Shown: positions 29,814 through 38,267 of the stretch, in pieces
How the letters are laid out: each line of letters begins with the position of its first letter
How positions within the stretch are numbered: position 1 is the stretch's first letter
NCBI GenBank assembly: GCA_963792675.1
Contig: CAWBWT010000002.1
Span: 2,666,001-2,730,000, forward strand
Origin: JBBROS01 sp963792675
GTDB taxonomy: Bacteria; Pseudomonadota; Alphaproteobacteria; Acetobacterales; Acetobacteraceae
DNA: 64,000 nucleotides
Direction of reading: 5' to 3'
Translations under genes and position numbers: made by a program
The notes under the pieces: model-generated
Databases searched by the model: none
Seen by the model: only the letters and a program-made list of their open reading frames with translations
What the model was told of the DNA's origin: nothing

Positions 29814-30280
29814 GCGCTCACCCATTTCGACGCGGCCGGGCGCGCGCACATGGTCGACGTGTCGGCCAAGGCCGAGACGGACCGCACGGCGACGGCGCGG
29901 GTCACGGGTCGCGATGCAGCCGGACACGCGCCGGCTGGTGGCCGACGGCACCGCGAAGAAGGGCGACGTGCTGGGCGTGGCCCGGCTGGCCGGGATCATG
30001 GCGGCCAAGCGCACCAGCGACCTGATCCCGCTGTGCCACCCGCTGCCGATCTCGGCCGTGACGCTGGAACTGGAGGTCGTGGACGACCGGCGTCGAGATC
30101 GCTGCGACGGTGCGGACCACCGGGCGCACCGGCGTGGAGATGGAGGCGCTGACCGCGGCGAGCGTCGCGGCGCTGACGGTCTATGACATGCTGAAGGCGG
30201 TGGACCGCGGCATGCGGATCGACGGGCTGCGGGTCGTGCACAAGGACGGTGGCAAGTCCGGCCGGTTCGAGCAGGACTGA
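29810..30280 (+). CDS. moaC: Cyclic pyranopterin monophosphate synthase accessory/MoaC, frame broken
   Basis: MoaC acts with MoaA in the first step of molybdenum cofactor synthesis, forming cPMP. About 156 residues: LTHFDAAGRAHMVDVSAK at the start, then KKGDVLGVARLAGIMAAKRTS, LIPLCHPLPISAVTLEL, TGRTGVEMEALTA and KAVDRGMRIDGLRVVHKDGGKSG. Breaks near 29816, 29905 and 30090. The start is GTG 29810 overlapping the trpC stop. Only moaC and moeA of the pathway are here. Confidence 0.92.
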
Positions 30281-30282
30281 GC

Positions 30283-31503
30283 ATGCTGAGCGTCGACGAG
30301 GCCCGGGCGCGCATCGTCGGCCCGCTGCGGCCGACCGCGGCCGAGATCGTCGCCCTGCCCGACGCCTGGGGCCGGGTCACGGCCGCCCCCGTGCTGGCCC
30401 GGCTCGACCAGCCGCCGGCCGACGTGTCGGCGATGGACGGCTATGCGCTCGCGCGGCCGAGACCGGGCCCACGGCGCGTGGTCGGCGCGGCACCGGCCGG
30501 CCACCCGTTCGCCGGCCGCGTCGGCGCCGGCGAGGCGGTGCGGCTGTTCACCGGCAGCTTCGTGCCCGAAGGCGCGGACTCGGTTCTGATCCAGGAGGAC
30601 GCCACCCGCGACGGCGACATGATCGTCGCCAACGAGGCGCCCGTGGCCGGGCGTCACATCCGCCGCCGCGGCCAGGATTTCGCCGCCGGCGACGTGCTGC
30701 TGCCGGCCGGCATGCGGCTCAACGCCCGCGCGGTCGGGCTTGGCCGCGGCCGGCAACCACCCCTGGCTGGCCGTGCATCGCCGCCCGACGGTCGCCATCC
30801 TCGCCACCGGCGACGAGATCGCCATGCCCGGCGAACCGATCCCGCCCGGCGGCATCGTCAGTTCCAACGCGCATGCCCTCGCCGCCCTGGTTCGCGCCCG
30901 CGGCGGCGTGCCGGTGATCCTGCCCATCGCGCCCGACCGGCCCGAGGCGATCGCGGCCGCGGCGGCGTCGGTGGCCGGCGCCGACCTGCTGGTCACCACC
31001 GGCGGCGCCAGCGTCGGCGAGCACGACCTGGTCCAGGCCGGGCTCGGGCGGCAAGGCTTCGAGCTGGATTTCTGGAAGATCGCGATGCGGCCGGGCAAGC
31101 CGCTGATCTCCGGCCGACTCGGCGCGACGGCCGTGCTCGGCCTGCCGGGCAACCCGGTCTCGGCGCTGGTTTGCGCCATCCTGTTCCTGGTCCCGGCACT
31201 CGACCGCCTGCTCGGGCATGCCCGGCGACGCCCCAGCCCGCTCGCCCGCCCGGCTCGGGGCGGCCGTCGCCGCCAACGATCACCGCGCCGACCACCTGCG
31301 CGCAACGATCACCGGCGACTCGGACGGCAATGCAGTCGCAACGCCGTTCCCGCGCCAGGACTTGTCCATGTTGCGCGTTGCTCAACGAGGCCGACGCGCT
31401 GATCCTGCGCGCGCCGAACGCGCCGGCATTGTCGGCGGGCGACGTCGTCTCGGTCATCCGCCTCGGATCATCTTGGGACTGTCGACACGGATTCGGGTCT
31501 TGA
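30283..31503 (+). CDS. moeA: Molybdopterin molybdenumtransferase MoeA, frame broken
   Basis: MoeA inserts molybdate into adenylylated molybdopterin. About 405 residues: MLSVDEARARIVGPL, QPPADVSAMDGYAL, VRLFTGSFVPEGADSVL, RRRGQDFAAGDVLLPAG, AILATGDEI, VTTGGASVGEHD and LGLPGNPVSALVCAILF. Breaks near 30455, 30740, 31215 and 31375. The exact C-terminus is unsure because the last break lies close to the end; the stop at 31501 is the one reached from GDVVSVIRLG. It precedes the lexA operator. Confidence 0.9.
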   Translation: MLSVDEARARIVGPLRPTAAEIVALPDAWGRVTAAPVLARLDQPPADVSAMDGYALARPRPGPRRVVGAAPAGHPFAGRVGAGEAVRLFTGSFVPEGADSVLIQEDATRDGDMIVANEAPVAGRHIRRRGQDFAAGDVLLPAGMRLNARAVGLGRGRQPPLAGRASPPDGRHPRHRRRDRHARRTDPARRHRQFQRACPRRPGSRPRRRAGDPAHRARPARGDRGRGGVGGRRRPAGHHRRRQRRRARPGPGRARAARLRAGFLEDRDAAGQAADLRPTRRDGRARPAGQPGLGAGLRHPVPGPGTRPPARACPATPQPARPPGSGRPSPPTITAPTTCAQRSPATRTAMQSQRRSRARTCPCCALLNEADALILRAPNAPALSAGDVVSVIRLGSSWDCRHGFGS

Positions 31504-31514
31504 CGCGACGCGGA

Positions 31515-31529
31515 GAACCAAATTAGAAC
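31515..31529 (+). promoter_or_regulatory. LexA operator (GAAC-N7-GAAC) upstream of lexA
   Basis: GAAC at 31515-31518 and 31526-31529 with seven bases between, 49 bases before the lexA ATG. A TTGACG at 31500 and TAGAAC at 31524 could be the -35 and -10, so LexA bound here would block the promoter. This is the expected autoregulatory site. Confidence 0.88.
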
Positions 31530-31578
31530 ACTCGTAGTTTCGGTTTTGTTCCAAGCGCCGGACGCGGGAGTTCCGGCC

Positions 31579-32330
31579 ATGTTGACGCGCAAGCAGCACG
31601 AGCTGCTGGTCTATATCGACCGCCACCTCAAGGCGACCGGCTTCTCGCCGAGCTTCGAGGAGATGAAGGAGGCCCTGCAGCTCCGCTCCAAAAGCGGCAT
31701 CCACCGGCTGATCTCGGCCTTGGAGGAGCGTGGCTTCCTGCGCCGCCGTCACCATCGCGCCCGGGCGCTGGAGGTGATGCGGCTGCCGAACGAGGCGATG
31801 CGGCTCGAGCCCGCCCTGACGGCGCCCGCTGCCCCGCAACCGCCGCGGCGCTGCCGGCCAGCTTCACCCCGAACGTCATCCGCGGCGACTTCAGCGCCCG
31901 CCTGCCCGGCGTGCGCGCCGCCAACGAGGCGGGCGCCATCCAGCTGCCGCTGTATGGCAAGATCGCCGCCGGCCTGCCGATCGAGGCGCTGCGCGACAAC
32001 GGCGCGATGATCGAGGTGCCGATGGCCATGCTCGGCAACGGCGAGCATTACGCGCTGGAGGTCGACGGCGACTCGATGATCGAGGCCGGGATCCTCGACG
32101 GCGACACCGTCATCATCCGCAAGGGCGAGACAGCCGAGAACGGGCAGATCATCGTCGCCCTGGTCGATGAGCGGGAGGTCACGCTGAAGCGGCTGCGCCG
32201 GCGCGGCAACTCGGTCGCGCTGGAGCCGGCGAACGCCGCGCACCGGGTGCAGGTGCTGCCGGCCGACCAGGTCAAGGTTCAGGGCAAGCTGGTGGCGCTG
32301 CTGCGCAAGCTACTGATCCCCAGACACTGA
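31579..32330 (+). CDS. lexA: SOS repressor LexA, one frame break
   Basis: About 250 residues. The N-terminal winged helix reads MLTRKQHELLVYIDRHLKATGFSPSFEEMKEALQLRSKSGIHRLISALEERGFLRR, the alphaproteobacterial form (shown here in short: SFEEMKEAL, RSKSGIHRLI). The C-terminal peptidase has a cleavage-type Ala-Gly in YGKIAAGLP, the catalytic Ser in LEVDGDSMIEAGI and the Lys in REVTLKRL. A linker break near 31840 needs one base restored. The operator upstream shows self-repression; matching sites at imuA and parE define part of its regulon in this window. Confidence 0.95.
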
Positions 32331-32384
32331 CTTGCAGTACTGATCTCAAGGCGACACGCCTCGATCGCGGCCGGGAGGCGCGTT

Positions 32385-33480
32385 GTGCGGAAAGCCTGCT
32401 GCATGCTCGCCCCTGGCGCCGCCACCAGCACGGCTACCACCATCGACGCGCCCGCCCCGGCGGAACCGGCCAGCCGCCTGCCCGGCATCCTGCTATGCAC
32501 TCGCCGTCACCGTCGCTGCCATGCTGGTGCAGACGCCTCGAGGAGCGCGCTATTCGGCCACCCCTGGCTCGAGGCGCTCGTTCTGGCCATCCTGCTCGGC
32601 ACGGCCGTTCGCTCCTCCTGGACGCCCGGTCCCGCGTTACAAGCCCGGCGTCACCTTCTGCGCGAAGACGGTGCTGGAGGTCGCGGTCCTGCTGCTCGGG
32701 GCCTCCATCAGCCTGCAGACCATCGCCGCGGCCGGGCGTCTGGCTGCTGCTGGGCATTGCCGTCATCGTCGTCGCCGCCCTCGCCTGCAGCTACGGCATC
32801 GGTCGCGCGCTCGGGCTGCCGCCGCGGATGGCGATCCTGGTGGCGGCCGGCAACTCCATCTGCGGCAACTCCGCTATCGCCGCCGTGGCGCCGGTCATCG
32901 GCGCCAGCAGCAAGGACGTCGCCTCCTCCATCGCCTTCACCGCCGTGCCTGGGTGTCGGCGTCGTGCTGCTGCTGCCGCTCGCCGTCCCGCTGCTGCACA
33001 TGACCGAGCTGCAATACGGCGTGCTCGCCGGGCTGACCGTCTATGCCGTGCCGCAGGTGCTGGCGGCGACGGCCCCGATCGGCACGCTCGCGGTGCAGAC
33101 TGGGCACGCTCGTGAAGCTGGTGCGCGTGCTGATGCTGGGGCCGCTGGTCACCATCCTGTCGCTCGGCGCAGCGCGGCGGCTGGCGGCCAGCGGCGGTGC
33201 GCGGCCGGCGCATGTCGGTGAACCAGGTGGTCCCTGGTTCATCCTGGGCTTCCTTGCCTTGGCGGCGCTTCGCTCCAGCGGGCTGATCCCTGCCGCCGCC
33301 CTGCCGCCGGTCGGCATGGGTCTCGGGCGCACTGACGATCGTCTCTATGGCCGCCCTCGGCCTCGGCGTCGACGTGCGGACGGTGGCGAAGGCCGGGCCG
33401 GCCGTCACCGCGACGGTCACGCTCTCGCTGTTGCTGCTCGTGCTGGTCAGCCTCGGGCTGATCCCGCCCTGCATATCTGA
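32385..33480 (+). CDS. YeiH/UPF0324-type membrane protein, frame broken
   Basis: A hydrophobic protein of about 360 residues with roughly ten membrane helices, matching the UPF0324 (YeiH) family, proposed as an anion (possibly sulfur-compound) exporter. Family marks are KPGVTFCAKTVLEVAVLLLGASISL, AGNSICGNSAIAAVAPVIGA, SSIAFTAVLGVGV and VLAGLTVYAVPQVLAA. About eight frame changes are spread through it. GTG 32385 is preferred because GGGAGG stands 6 bases before it; ATG 32403 is an alternative. It follows lexA by 54 bases. Confidence 0.8.
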
Positions 33481-33492
33481 CCGCCGGCGGGT

Positions 33493-34473
33493 TCACCCGT
33501 TCCGCTGCGTCCAGGCCAGGAACCAGTCGAGGAACCGCGGAATGCCGACACTCAGCGGCGTCGTCGGCGCATAGCCGCACCCAGGCCTGGATCGGCGGTC
33601 AGGTCGGCGCAGGTTTCGACCACATCCGCCACCGGCCGCGGCGTGTACTGCACCACGGCCTTGCGGCCCAGCCCGGCCTCCAGCAACGCCACCAGGTCGA
33701 CACCAGCTCGCCACGGTTGTTGCCGATGATTGAACACCGGCGGCGCCTGGCCCCGGCGCCGGCGGCCGGTCCAGACAGGCGAGCACGCCAGCCACGATGT
33801 CGTCGATGTAGGTGAAGTCGCGCTTCAGCCGGCCGCCGTCGTAGAGCGTGATCGGCCGCCCGGCCAGGATCGCCTCGGCGAAGCTGTAATAGGCCATGTC
33901 CGGCCGCCCCCAGGGCCCATAGACCGTGAAGAACCGCAGCCCCGTCAGCGGCATCCCATAGAGGTGCCAGTAGGCATGCGACATCAACTCGTCCGCCCGC
34001 TTCGTCGCCGCATAGAGCGACACCGGCGTGTCCACCCGGTCCGACTCCGCAAAGGGCAGCTTGGTGTTGCCGCCATAGACCGAGGACGAGCTGGCATAGA
34101 CCAGGTGCTCGAGCCGCGGCAGCCGCCGCGCCGCCTCCAGCACCGTCACGTGCCCCATCACGTTGGACGACACGTAGGCCCACGGGTCCTGCATCGAGTA
34201 CCGCACCCCGGCCTGCGCCGCCAGATGCACGACCCGCGTGGCGCCGGAGCCGTCGAACAGCGGCGAACATCGGCTGCCTTGTCGGCGATATCGGCGGCAT
34301 GGAAGCTGAACCCGGCCTGCTCGCGCAGCAGGGCGAGCCGCGCTTGCTTCAGCGGCGACGTCGTAATAGGCGTTGAGGTTGTCGATCCCGACCACCGCCT
34401 CGCCCCGCGCCAGCAGCGCCTGCGCCACATGGAAACCCACGAACCCCGCCGCCCCGGTGACGATCGTGGTCAC
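33493..34473 (-). CDS. NAD-dependent epimerase, UDP-glucuronate 4-epimerase-like, frame broken
   Basis: About 327 residues of an extended short-chain dehydrogenase. The N-terminal TTIVTGAAGFVGFHVAQALL binds NAD; IDNLNAYYDVALK, VVHLAAQAGVRYSM, YASSSSVYGGNTKLPF, the catalytic YAATK in SLYAATKRADELMSHAY, and GLRFFTVYGPWGRPDMAYYSF strongly resemble UDP-glucuronate epimerases. UDP-glucuronate is the product of ugd at 6.6 kb. Breaks lie near 34345, 34262, 33730, 33695 and 33590. GTG 34473 starts it just upstream of the 3-hydroxybutyrate dehydrogenase stop. Confidence 0.83.
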   Translation of the reverse strand: MTTIVTGAAGFVGFHVAQALLARGEAVVGIDNLNAYYDVAAEASAARPAARAGRVQLPCRRYRRQGSRCSPLFDGSGATRVVHLAAQAGVRYSMQDPWAYVSSNVMGHVTVLEAARRLPRLEHLVYASSSSVYGGNTKLPFAESDRVDTPVSLYAATKRADELMSHAYWHLYGMPLTGLRFFTVYGPWGRPDMAYYSFAEAILAGRPITLYDGGRLKRDFTYIDDIVAGVLACLDRPPAPGPGAAGVQSSATTVASWCRPGGVAGGRAGPQGRGAVHAAAGGGCGRNLRRPDRRSRPGCGYAPTTPLSVGIPRFLDWFLAWTQRNG

Positions 34474-34481
34474 GGCCGTGC

Positions 34482-35270
34482 TCAGGTCGCCGACCCAGCC
34501 GCCATCCATCGACAGCGGCGCCCCGGTCATGGTCCGCGCCGCGTCCGAGCACAGGAACACGGCCAGGCCGCCGAGCCCTGCGGGCGTCGTGAACTCGCGC
34601 CATCGGCTGCTTCTCCGTCAGCATCGCACGCGCCACCGCCTCGGCCGATGCTGCCGCCCTCGGCCGCGCGCCGGTCGATCTGCGCCTGCACCAGCGGCGT
34701 CAGCACCCAGCCCGGGCAGATCGCGTTCACCGTGATCCCGGTGTTCGCCAGCTCGATCGCGCCGACCTTCGTCAGCCCCACAAGCCCATGCTTGGCCGCC
34801 ACATAGGCCGACTTCTCGCGCACTGCCGACCAGGCCATGCGCGGAGGCGATGTTGATGATCCGCCCCCAGCCCTTCGCCGTCATGCCGGGGATCGCCGCC
34901 TGCATGCAATGGAACGGCGCCGACAGGTTCAGCGCGATCACCGCGTCCCATTTCTCGGGCGGGAACTCGGCGATGGTTGCGGTGTGCTGGATGCCGGCGT
35001 TGTTGACCAGGATGTCGAGCCTGCCGAACGCGGCCTGCGTCCGTTGCACCAGACCGGCCGCACCTTCGGGTTGCATGAGGTCGGCGCCGTCGATGCCGCA
35101 CCCGCACGCCGTGGGCGGCGACGCTGTCGATGGCAGCACTTGATCGCCTCGGGCGGGCCGAACCCGTTCAGCATCACGTCCGCGCCTTCCCGCGCCAGCG
35201 CCCGCGCGATGCCGAGGCCGATGCCGCTGGTGGACCCGGTGACGAGTGCGACGCGGCCCTGAAGAGACAT
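34482..35270 (-). CDS. D-3-hydroxybutyrate dehydrogenase (SDR), frame broken
   Basis: About 260 residues, classical short-chain dehydrogenase. MSLQGRVALVTGSTSGIGLGIARAL is the NAD site; ADVMLNGFG, DILVNNAGIQHTA-like, INIASAHGLV with the catalytic Ser and YVAAKHGLVGLTK with Tyr and Lys follow. The start and the DGGW ending match 3-hydroxybutyrate dehydrogenase (BdhA/HbdH), which links PHB-derived hydroxybutyrate to acetoacetate. At least six frame changes occur between 35150 and 34490. The TGA at 34482 needs one extra base removed after DGGW. Confidence 0.82.
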
Positions 35271-35339
35271 AACCGTCTCCGCTCTGGCTGAACCAGCAAG
35301 TTCGGGCTACTGTCGCCCAGACCGAACCGAGGGGAAGCG

Positions 35340-35905
35340 ATGCGGCGACGGATCGCCGGCGTGTGTATGGCGTTGCATGCTCGCCGCTCCCGCCATTGCC
35401 GCCCGCGCCGCTGCCGCGCCGGTGCGCTTCCTGCTGCAGCCCGGCAGCGTCAGCATCGGCTTCCGCGCCTACGGCCTCGGCCTGATCGCCATCGACGGGC
35501 ATTTCACGCCGCTTCCACGGCACCCTCACGCTCGACGACGCAACCCGGGGCCTGCGACGTCGCGCTCGACGGCGAAAGTCGTCCAGCCTGCAAATGCCGT
35601 CCGCCACCATGACCGCCGATGCGCAAGGGCCGGACCTGCTGGACGTCGAGCGCTTCCCCGACTTTCCGCATCGACGGCGCGGTGCGAGACGGCCGCTGCC
35701 CGGCACCCTGCTGCTGCACGGCATCAGCGGCCGATCATGCTCGACTGGCGGGGCGCCGGCGGCAGCTGGTCGGCGAGCCGGGATGATGCGGCGGGCGGAA
35801 TGGGGCATGGGCGCGCGGCCGCTGCTTGCCGGGCCGGAGGTGCGGATCTCGCTGACGGCCGGCCTGCCGCCGGGCTTCGAGCCGGGGATCGCAGGACCGG
35901 ATCGC
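35340..35905 (+). CDS. YceI-family periplasmic lipid-binding-like protein, frame broken
   Basis: About 190 residues with a signal peptide (MRRRIAGVCMAL, then LAAPAIAARAAAAP) and a YceI-like beta-barrel: FLLQPGSVSIGFRAYGLGLIAIDGHF, LDVERFPDF, and RAEWGMGARPLLAGPEVRISLTAGLP. YceI proteins bind isoprenoid or amide lipids in the periplasm. Frame changes are frequent (near 35380, 35512, 35575, 35665, 35730, 35775). No stop codon is visible before the next gene, so the end is approximate. Confidence 0.7.
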
Positions 35906-35910
35906 GATCT

Positions 35911-37524
35911 GCCCGACCGCCCTCGCTCCCGCTCCGCCACGGCGTGTTCCGCGCGCTATGGGCGGCGAACGTGGTTACGGCGCTCGGGCTGTGGCTGCAG
36001 AACACCGGGCGCCGGCTGGCTGATGACGACGCTGTCGCCCGATGCGCTCAGCGTCAGCCTGGTGCAGGCGGCGACGATCGTGCCGACCTTCCTGCTGGCA
36101 TTGCCGGCCGGCGCGCTGGCCGACATCGTCGACCGCCGCCTTTACCTGATCGCGACCCAGTCTGGACGATGGCTCGCCGCGGTCGCTGCTGGCCGCGCTG
36201 ACCTATGCCGGCGGCATCGACGCCGGCGGGCTGGTGTTGCTGACGTTCTGCATCGGCATCGGCAGCGCCATGTATCAGCCGGCCTGGGGCGCCACCGTGC
36301 CGGAGGTGGTGCCGCGCGCCGACCTGGTGCCGGCCATCGCGCTGAACGGCATCGGCTTCAACCTGGCCCGCGCGGTCGGCCCGGCGTTGGGCGGCGTGCT
36401 GGTGCTGTTCGGCGGCCCGTCGCTGGCCTTCCTGCTCTATGCGCTGTCGTTCGTCGTCGGCATCGCCGTGCTCGTCACCTGGCGGCGCGACCGGCGCAGC
36501 GGCAGCACCTTGCCGCGCGAGCACCTGCTGTCGGCGATGCGCGCCGGCATGCAGTTCGTCCGCCACACCCCGGCGATGCGCGCGGCGATGGTGCGCGCGG
36601 TCGCCTACTTCCTGCCGTCGGCCGCCACCTGGGCGATGCTGCCGCTGGTGGTGCGCGAGCAACTCGGGCTCGGCGCCGGCAGCTTCGGCCTGCTGCTCGG
36701 GCTGATGGGCGTGGGCGGGGTCACCGCCGGCATGCTGCTGCCGCGGCTGCGCGGCGTCGCCAACCGCAGCGCGACCGTGCTGGGCGCGAGCCTGTTCTCC
36801 TGCGCCGGCATGGCGCTGGTGTCGGCGACCCATCATTGGGCGCCGGCCGCGCTCGGCATGCTGCTGTTCGGCCTCGGCTGGGTGGCGGCGGCGAGCACCA
36901 TCCAGGCGGCGGCGCAGCTGGTCGCCCCGGCCTGGGTGCGGGCGCGGGCGCTTGGCCATCTATCAGCTCGCGTTCAACGCGGCGCTGGCGGCGGGCTCGC
37001 TGCTCTGGGGCGTGCTGGGCGACGCGCTCGGGCTGCAGACCTCGATGGGGCTGGCGGCGGCATGCTGCGCTCTGCTCGCCCTGCTGGTGCGCGACTACCC
37101 GCTCGACGACACGGTGGCGTCGGCCATGGCCGAGGTGGTGCCGCTGCCGGCCCCGGAAGCGCCGGCGCCCGAGTTCGCCGCAACCTTGCCGAAGTCGCGC
37201 GGGCGCATCCTGGAGACGATGCGCTACCGGGTCGCGCCGGCCGACCGCGACCGCTTCCTGCTGGCGATGGAGGCGGTGCAGCACGTCCGCGGCCGCGCCG
37301 GGGCGCTCGACTGGCGACTTTACGAGGACGTGGCCCATCCGGAGGGTTGGCTCGAGGTCTGGTCCATGCAGAACTGGACCGACCATTTGCGCGAGGCGGT
37401 GCGGCTGTCCGACGAGGACCGCCACGTGCTCGCGCAGGTGGCGGCGTTCCACGACAGCCTGGCGCCGCCGCCCTGCCGCTATCTGAGCGTCGAGCCGGGT
37501 GTGCGCGGACGGAACGCCGCGTGA
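35911..37524 (+). CDS. MFS_3-type transporter with C-terminal ABM-like domain, frame broken
   Basis: About 535 residues. The transporter part, 12 predicted helices, opens SLPLRHGVFRALWAANVVTALGLWLQNTG and contains LVQAATIVPTFLLALPAGALADIVDRR, typical of the EntS-like MFS_3 group of putative exporters. After about residue 430 a soluble domain follows (MRYRVAPADRDRFLLAMEAVQHVRGRAGA, WSMQNWTDHLREAVRL), resembling the antibiotic-biosynthesis monooxygenase fold often attached to this family. Breaks near 36010, 36165, 36185 and 36955. The start codon is not clear; the frame is only taken from 35911. The 3' end contains the dps promoter. Confidence 0.75.
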
Positions 37525-37535
37525 CCTAGGGCGTT
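37511..37535 (+). promoter_or_regulatory. EcfG-type general stress promoter of dps (GGAAC-N16-CGTT)
   Basis: GGAAC at 37511-37515 and CGTT at 37532-37535, separated by exactly 16 bases, match the known EcfG consensus GGAAC-N16/17-CGTT. The site overlaps the end of the MFS gene and ends 31 bases before the dps ATG. I found no other exact match upstream of a gene when looking by eye. Confidence 0.8.
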
Positions 37536-37566
37536 AGGCGGGCTCAACCCGCACAGGAGTTTGGAC

Positions 37567-38115
37567 ATGGCCGATTCGCCTTCGAAGGTCGATCAGCAGA
37601 CCAAGGGCGCCCACCTGCACAAGACCAGCAACGACTTGAAGAACAACGCCAAGGCCGTTGCGATGGAGATCCTGCAGGCGCGCCTCGCCGACAGCATCGA
37701 CCTCGGCCTGGTGACGAAGCAGGCGCATTGGAACCTGAAGGGGCCGCAGTTCATCGGCGTCCACCTGATGCTCGACAAATTCCGCGACGAGCAGGACGAG
37801 TGGACCGACATGATGGCCGAGCGGATCACCCAGCTCGGCGGCACCGCGAAGGGCACGACCCAGGAGGTCACGAAGCAGACCAGCCTCAAGCCCTACCCGA
37901 CCGACATCTATGCGATCCCGGACCACATCCATGCGCTGATCGAGCGGTACTCGGCCTGCGCCAACGCGGTGCGGCAGAACATCGAAGACACCGACGAGGC
38001 CGGCGACGCCGACACGGCCGACATCCTGACCGAAGTGTCGCGCGGCCTCGACAAGCAGCTCTGGTTCCTCGAGGCCCACGTGCAGGAGCCGAGCGCCTTC
38101 CCGCGCAAGGACTGA
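37567..38115 (+). CDS. dps: Dps-family DNA-binding ferritin
   Basis: A 182-residue Dps protein, a dodecameric mini-ferritin that oxidises and stores iron with hydrogen peroxide and protects DNA. The ferroxidase segment is QAHWNLKGPQFIGVHLMLDKFRDEQ-like: H54, H66, D70 and D74/E75, followed by MMAERI. The Lys-rich N-terminal tail (SKVDQQTKGAHLHKTSNDLKNN) could bind DNA. ATG 37567 has AGGAG seven bases upstream; a TTG two codons earlier is less likely. An EcfG-type promoter lies just before, tying it to the PhyR-NepR locus at 53-56 kb. It is clean in frame. Confidence 0.95.
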   Translation: MADSPSKVDQQTKGAHLHKTSNDLKNNAKAVAMEILQARLADSIDLGLVTKQAHWNLKGPQFIGVHLMLDKFRDEQDEWTDMMAERITQLGGTAKGTTQEVTKQTSLKPYPTDIYAIPDHIHALIERYSACANAVRQNIEDTDEAGDADTADILTEVSRGLDKQLWFLEAHVQEPSAFPRKD

Positions 38116-38143
38116 GCATCCGCGCATCAGCGAACGCCATGGA

Positions 38144-38170
38144 CGTCATCCCCGGGCGAAGCCCGGGGAT
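38144..38170. repeat. Single GTCATCCCCGGGC palindrome after dps
   Basis: CGTCATCCCCGGGCGAAGCC and the following GGGGAT form a hairpin: stem CCCCGGGC (38150-38157) and GCCCGGGG (38161-38168) with loop GAA. It is one unit of the repeat family paired at 19.8 and 42.2 kb and may serve as the dps transcript end. Confidence 0.75.
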
Positions 38171-38252
38171 CTTGTCGCGCAGACCGTCGGCGCCGCTAAC
38201 CCGTCAACCTTGCCCAGACTCGCCCGCGTCGTTAGCTTGAGGTGAGACCTGG

Positions 38253-38267
38253 GAACACACCATGAAC
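38253..38267 (+). promoter_or_regulatory. Candidate LexA operator spanning the parE start codon
   Basis: GAAC 38253-38256, seven bases, GAAC 38264-38267. The second half-site is made of the G of the ATG start codon and the next codon AAC. The match to GAAC-N7-GAAC is exact. From memory, parE has been listed among alphaproteobacterial LexA targets; binding itself is unproven here. Confidence 0.65.

Noticed and set aside
35340..37524. A natural fusion of the YceI protein to the MFS exporter, because no stop lies between them
   Set aside because: The region is full of single-base errors and the two parts lie in different frames; a lost stop is more likely than a periplasmic-protein/transporter fusion.
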